Positions 18,531 through 25,019 of a stretch of 25,019 nt of DNA are shown here, in pieces. Below the pieces are notes generated by a model that did not search any database, was not told the origin of the DNA, and was given only the letters and a program-made list of their open reading frames with translations. Position numbers and translations under genes: made by a program. How positions within the stretch are numbered: the stretch's first letter is position 1; each line of letters begins with the position of its first letter. Source of the DNA: Cladosporium sp. IMV 00045 (taxonomy: Eukaryota; Ascomycota; Dothideomycetes; Cladosporiales; Cladosporiaceae); contig MSJI02000296.1 in the NCBI GenBank assembly GCA_001931905.2, positions 1-25,019 on the forward strand. Direction: 5' to 3'.

Positions 18531-19067
18531 AGGACTGAGGCGTGCAATACCTGAAACATGTGATTGCATGTATTGTAGACATTGACCGTAACAGGCTCTG
18601 AGTGGAAAGGAAGTGGAATGACAGGTTCATTGATATCATTGATGTCGTATCGCTCATGAATTCTCGTGATCATTTACTCATGCCGACTAGCAATGTCCCT
18701 CTCGCTTGTTGCGGGTCGTCCTGAACTGACCGCTCGTCTTTCGACAGTCGATGCCGAAGACGGGAGGATGGTCAAGCAAAACATAATGCAGCAACCGGAA
18801 GAACCAATTTCGCCTTCAAATACGATTTGCCTTCTGAACCAAAACATGTCAGTCCTTTGCATCACATTGTTGGGCCTGATGTCGCTGGGCCAAAGTCTCC
18901 TCAAGATCGGTTGCCAGAAAAAGCTTGACTTCTTCCCTCAGAGCATGGCTGACGGATTAAGAGGGATACTCATATGGCTGCTTTGCTGAATCAAGTCGCG
19001 GCTGTGATCTGCTTGTTATGAACCCTGTATCTCTCCGCTGCTCTTGAATGCAGCATCGAATGATTGC

Positions 19068-20930
19068 TCACCAATCATCACCTTCATCGTCGTTGTCTCT
19101 TCCATCGGTGCTCCCCTCATCGGAAGAATAGTGATCCTTGAGCGTGACCGAGATCCCTACACGACCTTTCTTGGTGTCATCATGGGAGTCATCGCTCTCA
19201 TGCACTGCAGTTGGATACTCCAGTAGCTCTGTTTCCTCCGAGAACGGAAATGTCGATGCTCCAATCCGCGGGCTCACCAGCTCGAAGTGATTGCTGTATT
19301 CTTTGAAATCTCTCGCTCTCTCATTCCAGCACCAGGTGTAGAATGTGCCGTGGCATTCAGACCAGTGGTCGATAAAGTGAAGGCCGACGTTAATCTCCTT
19401 GACGGTTACCATGAGTTTCAGTCCCAGGTAACACTTCTTCAGGGTGTCCTCGTCCATCAAGAAGACGAAAGTGTTGGCAGTGGGTGGCATATCTGATGGA
19501 AGATCCAGAGGCGATGCCTTGGGGAAGTGGTATCGCTTGCAGATAAGCTTGCCCATTGGCTTCACGGCTGTGTTCTTGAGCTTGCTGAACACCTCCTGGG
19601 ATTCGTTCGAGGTGTGCTGGACCGGTACAATTTCGACGACCTCAAGACCGACGTCCTCCTCTGTGCTGACAACCCGGAGATCTGAGTGGGATTTGATGGA
19701 GCTTATCTGCTCAAGCGACGCGAAAGCTGCAACGCCGGCACTGATAATGCCCAGTGTATCTGCTTCACTGAAGCCCTTCTGTGCCCTCGCCGCTTCCTCT
19801 GGAGTCATCCAGTCGCCCTGGTAGTTGACATTCGCGTAGTAGCCTTTGAAGAAGGTTGAACACGCAATGTTGAAAGCTCCAGGAAAGACTTGCTTGACAG
19901 CTGCAAGCTCCACATACTTGCCCTCGATTGCCTCCAGAGCACCATTGGCTGCATTGATCTGATCAGTGTATTCGGCGCAGACTCGATGGTAGAGAAGATA
20001 GTTGAAAAAGTTGCGCAACACATTGCAAGCGGCGCTGGTGACCTCTTTGTCGTGCTTGAGATCGTCGTGCCAGAGGAACTGTTCCGGGAACAACGTGGAG
20101 AAGAACCCTTTGGTGACGCCTTCAAAGTCAACACACCACTTGCCATCCTGCTCGCTGAGGCTTGTCACAACATCTCTGGACACGAAGTTGAGCTGCTTGC
20201 GCCTTGCCTTCTCCTCTTTGCTCAAAGATTCGTTTTCTTCCTTGCTCATGCCTCCGGTGCACGTTGAAGCACGTTCTTCGAACCCGCCGTAGATCAAAAA
20301 CTTGTGAAAGACTCTCAATGTCTCCTGGTGGAGCTTGCGGTTCATTTTGTATCTCAAGACGGCAGTTTCGAGCCTTTCGTAAACTGGATGTTCGGTGCTG
20401 TACTCCTCATTTTCAGCCTGCTGTTCTTCGGCCGAGAGAGCTGGCTCAACATGGTCATGCTCAAAACCCGTGTGCTTGAGCATGCCCTTGGTAAGATGAG
20501 GGTTAATCCCAAGGGCTGCTTGTCTTTTCGCAGCCTCTTCTCCATGGTCAGCCTTGGCTGCGACCTTGGCTTTCGCCATGTCGAAAGGCTTGCGACGCCT
20601 AATTTGCTTGTTGTCGATTACTTCTATGAGTTCACTTTCCTTGAGAATCTCGCGGACTGCTGACGCCGGCTTGTACTTGCGCATGCGAGGGAAGCCCAAG
20701 ATGTGCTTCACACTGACCGAACCGTTACCTTCCTGAAGTTTGCCTAGCAAGTGAGCGTCAGACTGTAGGTTTTCATCGCTGAAGTAGTGCTCCACTTGGC
20801 GAAGGATTTCTGCTTTGTCGAGTGCTTGGGATCTGTCGGAAGTGAACGGTGGCAAGTCCTCAGTTGAGCCGTCGATGGGAGTAGTCAGTGGTGTGATATG
20901 AGGAGTTGCGGCATCTGCAGGAGGCTCCAT
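19068..20930 (-). CDS. La-motif protein fused to an Arb1-like (Argonaute siRNA chaperone) region
   Basis: Single exon, 620 aa, from ATG 20930. Residues about 34-118 form a La motif: ILRQVEHYFSDENLQSDAHL, then VSVKHILGFPRMRKYK and ESELIEVIDNKQIRRRKPF. This winged helix binds RNA 3' ends in La and LARP proteins. A charged linker (119-178) follows. Residues about 179-545 resemble Arb1, the fission yeast ARC-complex subunit that holds Argonaute with duplex siRNA: YERLETAVLRYKMNRKLHQE, FHKFLIYGGFEE, NFFNYLLYHRVCAEY, KGYYANVNYQGDW, and LGLKLMVTVKEINVGLHFID. The last 50 residues are Asp/Ser-rich. No RRM is evident after the La motif. The La call is strong; the Arb1 call is by recall of the family pattern. 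It is probably an RNA-binding protein, with a role in small-RNA silencing as the main hypothesis. Divergent from the inositol kinase. Confidence 0.78.
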   Translation of the reverse strand: MEPPADAATPHITPLTTPIDGSTEDLPPFTSDRSQALDKAEILRQVEHYFSDENLQSDAHLLGKLQEGNGSVSVKHILGFPRMRKYKPASAVREILKESELIEVIDNKQIRRRKPFDMAKAKVAAKADHGEEAAKRQAALGINPHLTKGMLKHTGFEHDHVEPALSAEEQQAENEEYSTEHPVYERLETAVLRYKMNRKLHQETLRVFHKFLIYGGFEERASTCTGGMSKEENESLSKEEKARRKQLNFVSRDVVTSLSEQDGKWCVDFEGVTKGFFSTLFPEQFLWHDDLKHDKEVTSAACNVLRNFFNYLLYHRVCAEYTDQINAANGALEAIEGKYVELAAVKQVFPGAFNIACSTFFKGYYANVNYQGDWMTPEEAARAQKGFSEADTLGIISAGVAAFASLEQISSIKSHSDLRVVSTEEDVGLEVVEIVPVQHTSNESQEVFSKLKNTAVKPMGKLICKRYHFPKASPLDLPSDMPPTANTFVFLMDEDTLKKCYLGLKLMVTVKEINVGLHFIDHWSECHGTFYTWCWNERARDFKEYSNHFELVSPRIGASTFPFSEETELLEYPTAVHESDDSHDDTKKGRVGISVTLKDHYSSDEGSTDGRDNDDEGDDW

Positions 20931-21435
20931 AGCTGCGTGAGGCTGAGTTGATTGATTTGGTATGCAGAGTGTTTGTGAAGAGAAGATGAGGAAAGTTCAA
21001 GGCGTATTCGTGCCGAGTTGTTGAGCTGTACTTGAGCCTGAGACTTTTGAGCATGTTTTGCAAGCTGCAACTACATGTGATTTCTGACAGTGAATTCACC
21101 ATCATCACAAGTCTGATGTGAATGTAGGTCAACAATGATCTCAAAGTCGAGGCTCGAGGTGGAGTGACAGCAAACGGCGCCTTTCTTAGCGCCGCGCACG
21201 GCCACGTTCTCGCTCCGAGGAGCTGGATTGTGTCAACGTCGGCCAAGAGGTGGGATGTGTTAAACATGTGCTTCATGCATGCAAGGAACCTGCATCAATC
21301 TTTACTCTTCAAACGAACATCACGGCAATCATAGATTGTTAGATTGAGCAGTCACCAATACATATAGAGGTTTGGAAATTAGATCTTGACAGCAAAGATA
21401 CGAAATTGACGACAAACAACACGACCTTATCAACC
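20931..21435. promoter_or_regulatory. Divergent promoter region between La-Arb1 and the inositol polyphosphate kinase
   Basis: These 505 bp separate the two start codons. They are comparatively AT-rich near both ends and contain no convincing frame, TATA box or repeat. Shared regulation of the two genes is possible but not shown. Confidence 0.5.
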
Positions 21436-22446
21436 ATGGCTTCTTCCCACGGGTCAGAACTCGATGCTTCCACCCTCAAGTCGTTCGAAAACGCCGCGGC
21501 CGGACACGATGGCGTCCTCTCCGACGAGTCTGGCGAGCTGGTAATCAAGCCATGCGTTCAAGCCGAAATCGATTTCTACACAACTACCGCAGCCGACCAC
21601 CCCGAGTTCGCAGAGCTCATGCCCACCTTCATGGGCACCTTATCACTCGGTGCACCAGCCTCAGTCACCGACGAACAAGTCGCGCAAGTCGCCGGAGACG
21701 CCGCTGAAGAGCAAGCGATGAAAGACAAGCGACTGCATGGAGCCAAAATCGCCACCGAGTCCGCCATCGTGCTCGAAAATCTGACGCACGGTTTCAAACA
21801 GCCCAACGTGCTGGACCTCAAACTCGGCGCCAGACTCTACGCCGACGGCACCGCGCCCGAGAAAGCCGCAAGGCTCGACAAGGTCGCCTCGGAAACGACG
21901 AGCGGCTCGCTCAACTTCCGCATCGCTGGCATGAAGGTCTGGAACGGCAAGGATTTCGAGACGTACGACAAATTCTATGGCCGCAAATTCTCCGCCGAAA
22001 ACGTCAATAATGGCTTCGAGACGTTCTTCGCGCCTCTGTTCGCTCCAGGCGTCAAAACGGAGCAGGCAGCCGAGGTGCTCGAGACCATCCTTGCTGAAAT
22101 CACAAAGGCCCGTCACATCCTCGAGAAGGCCGAGTCGAGAATGTACAGCGCCAGCGTGCTTATTGTTTACGAGGGTGACGCCGACACTCTCGGATCGCTC
22201 ATGAGCGACGGCAAGGACAAGACTCCCAGAGTGGACGAAAGGGCACCGACCACACAGGAAGTGGCGAAGAGTGAAGCCGAGGAAGAAGAGGACGAGGAGG
22301 AGGGTCCGCCGCCTGCCTTCAAGGTGAAATTGATCGATTTCGCCCACGCCCAGTGGACGTCTGGAACTGGTCCCGACGAGAACATGATCAAGGGGCTGAA
22401 GAATATCGAGAAGCAGATGGATGCGCTGATCGCGAAGCTTGACTAA
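21436..22446 (+). CDS. ARG82: Inositol polyphosphate multikinase (IPK family, Arg82/Ipk2-like)
   Basis: Phosphorylates inositol tris- and tetrakisphosphate toward IP5 in the soluble inositol phosphate pathway; in yeast Arg82 also supports arginine and phosphate gene regulation in the nucleus. One exon, 336 aa. The family signature PNVLDLKLG (P-x3-D-x-K-x-G; Pro123, Asp127, Lys129, Gly131) is intact. It is followed by ETTSGSLNFRIAGMKVW, the YSASVLIVYEGD strand, and the metal-binding LIDFAHAQW (Asp301) near the C-terminus. An acidic run (EAEEEEDEEEGPPP) lies just before it, as in Arg82. ATG 21436 is the first in-frame ATG and is followed by GCT. The IP6K and IP3K branches are less likely given the short length and acidic loop. 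Convergent with the CoA-transferase, 122 bp apart. Confidence 0.92.
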   Translation: MASSHGSELDASTLKSFENAAAGHDGVLSDESGELVIKPCVQAEIDFYTTTAADHPEFAELMPTFMGTLSLGAPASVTDEQVAQVAGDAAEEQAMKDKRLHGAKIATESAIVLENLTHGFKQPNVLDLKLGARLYADGTAPEKAARLDKVASETTSGSLNFRIAGMKVWNGKDFETYDKFYGRKFSAENVNNGFETFFAPLFAPGVKTEQAAEVLETILAEITKARHILEKAESRMYSASVLIVYEGDADTLGSLMSDGKDKTPRVDERAPTTQEVAKSEAEEEEDEEEGPPPAFKVKLIDFAHAQWTSGTGPDENMIKGLKNIEKQMDALIAKLD

Positions 22447-22568
22447 AGGTCTTGCCTTAAGGTGGATGACAGACACGCCCTGAACGACTATTGTTTAATG
22501 TAGATATGCTCTCAATTCGTTGCTGATTACCATGTGCTCATGTGTTCGACGACTGACCCTCGCAAACC

Positions 22569-23894
22569 TCACTTCTCAATCCCAAACTCCTTCAAAATCG
22601 CCTCACCCTGCTCGCCAACATCAGGTATAGGATCCATCCGCACCGCAAGCCCTTCAGCCGCGCCCGCAGGTTTCAGCGCAGGAATCTTCCCCCGACTGGT
22701 ATCCACCTCACTCCAGCGCTCCCTAAACTTCAACTGCGGATGATTCCACAACCCTTCCATATCATTGACCTTCGCATTAGCGATCCGCGCAGACTGCAAG
22801 CGCTCCAACCAAGACTCCGCGTCCGCGCTCTGGAAGACGTCTTCAATGATCGCTTTCAGTGCCTTCCGATTCGTGCTCCTCTTCGCCGTGCTGTCGAATC
22901 TCTCGTCCTGCAGCAGTTCTTCCCTGCCTAGAACATCGCGGCAGAAAATCCCCCACTCCCGCTCGTTCTGCATGCCCAGCATGACAGTGCCCTGGCTTCC
23001 AGTCTCGAAAGGCCCGTAAGGGTAGATACTCGCGTGCTCCGCGCCACTCAAACCAGGCGGAGCAGCGCCATCGTACGCGTAGTACATTGGAAAGCTCATC
23101 CACTCAGCCATACTCTCCAACATGCTCACGTCAAGCCTGCAGCCCTTGCCAGTCTTGTGACGCGCCAGCAGCGCCGCGAGGATGTTGTTGTACGCCGTCG
23201 TGCCAGCGGCAATGTCGGCGATACTAATACCCGCTTTGGCGGGTCGACCAGGTGAGCCTGTGATGCTGAGAAAGCCCGCCTCGGCCTGGATGAGGAGGTC
23301 GTAGGCTTTCTTGTCCTTGTAAGGGCCGGTGGAGCCGTAGCCGGAAATGTCACAGACGATCAGACCTGGGTGCTTGGTTTTGAGGGTTTCGTAGCCCAAT
23401 CCCATGCGTTCCGTGGCGCCGGGGGCGAGGTTCTGCACCATCACGTCGGCTTTGGCGAGGAGCTGTTTGAGAGCTGAGAGGTCTTTGGGGTTTTTGAGGT
23501 CGAGGGCTAGGGATTCTTTGCTGCGGTTCGTCCAGACGAAGTGAGAGCAGAGGCCGTTGACGCGGGTGTCATGGTCGCGGTTGAAGTCGCCTCGTCCGGG
23601 TCGTTCGATTTTTATTATACGTGCGCCTAGGTCCGCGAGTTGGCGGGTGCAGAATGGGCCTGCGATTGCTTGTTCTAGGGCGACGACCAGTGTACCGGAG
23701 AGAGGAAGTGTGGCGTTGGGTGTGGATGCGACTTGCTGTACGGATTGCGTCGAGCTCAATGATCTTGTTTGGTCTTTTTTGATTAAGTATTTCACTTGCA
23801 AGATTACAGGTCGCCGTGTCAAGATTGTCGTTGACGGTGGAGTCGTTGCGATTGACCTCGGGCACAGCCTTAGCAATGTATGTGACGACGCCAT
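22569..23894 (-). CDS. Mitochondrial class III (CaiB/BaiF) CoA-transferase, SUGCT-like
   Basis: Family III CoA-transferases move CoA between carboxylic acids through an aspartyl-CoA intermediate; the mitochondrial SUGCT type uses succinyl-CoA and glutarate. One exon, 441 aa from ATG 23894 (frame is open further upstream but has no ATG). Residues 1-55 are basic, nearly free of acids, with a likely processing site near TRSLSSTQ, as in a mitochondrial presequence. The fold begins at LVVALEQAIAGPFCTRQLADLGARIIKIERPG, broken here by GARIIKIERPGRGDF. The catalytic region GYGSTGPYKDKKAYDLLIQA has the expected Asp (about 199) in AYD. The small domain and C-terminal return helix are complete. Glutarate as substrate is inferred from overall likeness and location; formyl-CoA or other acceptors are possible. 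Confidence 0.88.
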   Translation of the reverse strand: MASSHTLLRLCPRSIATTPPSTTILTRRPVILQVKYLIKKDQTRSLSSTQSVQQVASTPNATLPLSGTLVVALEQAIAGPFCTRQLADLGARIIKIERPGRGDFNRDHDTRVNGLCSHFVWTNRSKESLALDLKNPKDLSALKQLLAKADVMVQNLAPGATERMGLGYETLKTKHPGLIVCDISGYGSTGPYKDKKAYDLLIQAEAGFLSITGSPGRPAKAGISIADIAAGTTAYNNILAALLARHKTGKGCRLDVSMLESMAEWMSFPMYYAYDGAAPPGLSGAEHASIYPYGPFETGSQGTVMLGMQNEREWGIFCRDVLGREELLQDERFDSTAKRSTNRKALKAIIEDVFQSADAESWLERLQSARIANAKVNDMEGLWNHPQLKFRERWSEVDTSRGKIPALKPAGAAEGLAVRMDPIPDVGEQGEAILKEFGIEK

Positions 23895-24535
23895 TGTGAC
23901 TACGGCTACCACAAAGGAATGCGAATCTTATAGAGTTCGAAAATGCGAGTCCGCTCTCGCAAATACTTTCCTAGATACCTGGGAATATAAAACAACACCA
24001 TCGCCGAGATCGCAGGTTGTTGGATCGGCAATCGGGAATACAGGTTACATCGCGTTGTCTTTGTTCCGAAAGCTTGCCGAGTGGCGTTTACAATCGTGTA
24101 TGGTGGAGAGCTTTCATTATATATTTGATGAGTGGCATTAATACAAATCTCACTGCACTGTAAGAGGTATCAGAACACAACCATCGTATGGAAAGGTAGT
24201 GCAAGACTAAAAGCTGCCTTCTCGCCAACCGAAACCATCAGCAGAGCCTCGCCAAATTTCGCCAGTCAACAATAAATCAAGATATCCAGTGAAACAAGAC
24301 TTTTCACATTCTTCAAAGACAATAATTGTACACTTGTATACAACAGACAGCCGCGAGTTGAGAGAGAGAGAATATGTATCGCGGAGCTCAAAAGCTGTCC
24401 AAGATTTCACCCCCTTGCCAGGAAATGCAACCTCCATGCGGAATCGTCGTCCTTCGTCCTCCTACTCGTCGCGCGGAAATGCGCCTCTTCCTACAGTATC
24501 GCTGTGATATGTCCTAGTCCTTTCTGTCGACAGGT
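23895..24535. other. Intergenic: CoA-transferase promoter and TOM20 3' UTR
   Basis: No gene seen on either strand. The segment is AT-richer than its flanks, with TTATATATTTG near 24117-24127, about 225 bp upstream of the CoA-transferase start, and a (GA)n run near 24360-24370. Confidence 0.55.
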
Positions 24536-25019
24536 TTACTCGACGTTGGAGGAGTCTGCGCCGGCGGTGGAGCCGGGCACGGATATGCTGGGGTCGACGG
24601 CGATCATCTCGGCGAGGATGTCGAGGATGGGCTGAGGGAGAGTTAGCTATATTCCGCGCATGATCGTAGGCGCTGCTACATACCTTGGGCACGGTCTTGT
24701 CGTAGATGGTGATGAGCTCTCTGGGTTGAGGGTAGACCTTGAGGGCCTTGTAGAAGCACAGCGCAGCGTCGACGGGGTCGGAGCCGTCCTGGCACATTCC
24801 CTCACCGCGAGCGACCTCCTGCATGAAGTAGCCCTCAGTCTCCTCGGGGTCTCTGGGGAAGCCCTCCTCGTTGGCCTCCTGGACGGCCTGCTTGATCTTC
24901 TCCTTCTGGCCCTGCTCGGCGGCCTTGGCCTCCTCCTCCTTCGCCTTGTGCACCTTCTTGTGTTGCTTCTTGAGCGACTTGCGGAACTCGGGGTCTGAGC
25001 GACGGCGGTAGTCGAAGTA
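24536..25019 (-). CDS. TOM20: Tom20, mitochondrial import receptor subunit (5' end outside the window)
   Basis: Outer-membrane receptor of the TOM complex that recognises presequences. Visible exons (- strand): from beyond 25019 to 24684, then 24631-24536. The intron 24683-24632 is 52 nt (GTATGT..CTCAG, branch CTAAC, phase 0). The visible part starts [20 protein letters not shown], the conserved basic segment right after the N-terminal membrane anchor, so only about 20-25 residues should be missing. A charged helix ([19 protein letters not shown]) leads to the single TPR-like receptor domain: [12 protein letters not shown], then [21 protein letters not shown] and [14 protein letters not shown]. 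It ends ADSSNVE. Family call is firm; the start cannot be seen. Confidence 0.93.

Larger units (their letters stand above)
18238..19067. other. Intergenic: HSP12 promoter and La-Arb1 3' region
   Basis: The segment next to HSP12 (18238-18550) is purine-rich on the + strand and holds two AGGGG sites and a CATATATG near 18475-18482. The rest (18560-19067) is less biased and should include the 3' UTR of the gene at 19068. Short frames around 18666-18989 show no domain or codon bias. No gene is supported. Confidence 0.55.

Noticed and set aside
18666..18989. 107-codon + strand frame with a hydrophobic stretch between HSP12 and La-Arb1
   Set aside because: No recognisable family or codon bias, and it sits where the 3' UTR of the - strand gene is expected.
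23715..23800. Possible short intron in the N-terminus of the CoA-transferase
   Set aside because: The candidate donor (GTGAAA) is weak, and the unspliced frame already reads as a good mitochondrial presequence, so a single exon is simpler.

Overview
The window is nuclear DNA from a filamentous ascomycete (Pezizomycotina). Dothideomycetes-like is my best guess, from gene style only. The support is dense genes with short GT..AG introns (about 52-89 nt, with CTAAC/CTGAC-type branch sites), compact UTRs, C/G-ending codons, and typical fungal families (RNase T2 with a C-terminal extension, HSP12, Arb1, Tom20). There is no sign of a mobile element, CRISPR, rRNA or tRNA. I support eleven protein genes, one of them cut by the right edge. 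All exon-intron models were read by eye from splice signals and protein family fit.

Left part (1-9785, all + strand). After 1.3 kb without a gene comes a very large Sec7-PH ARF exchange factor (1332-6305). It is followed by a mitochondrial LETM1-domain protein (6859-8134, with a terminal intron that changes its C-terminus) and a PRISE-type short-chain reductase (8557-9785).

Middle part (10020-16939). A tiny five-exon gene on the - strand (10020-10521) encodes the twin CX9C protein Mdm35. It has no usable single open frame and is easily missed. It is divergent from RRP6, the nuclear exosome exonuclease (10918-13455). Convergent to RRP6 is a mitochondrial methylglutaconyl-CoA hydratase-like enzyme (14033-15086, -), which is divergent from a secreted/vacuolar RNase T2 (15656-16939, +).

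Right part (17547-25019). An HSP12-family stress protein lies on the - strand (17823-18237). Directly after its stop, the same frame continues for 91 codons of His-rich, then Lys/Asp/Pro-repeat sequence (to 17547), which looks like real coding sequence. Next is a single-exon - strand gene (19068-20930) joining an N-terminal La motif to an Arb1-like (Argonaute siRNA chaperone) region. It is divergent from an inositol polyphosphate kinase (21436-22446, +). A mitochondrial class III (CaiB/BaiF) CoA-transferase (22569-23894, -) and the 3' part of TOM20 (24536 to beyond 25019, -) close the window.

Themes: five of the eleven genes are predicted mitochondrial (LETM1-like, MDM35, hydratase, CoA-transferase, TOM20) and three act on RNA (RRP6, RNase T2, La-Arb1). 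Nothing shows that they form a functional cluster. The most interesting items are the La-Arb1 fusion and the HSP12 tail beyond the stop codon.
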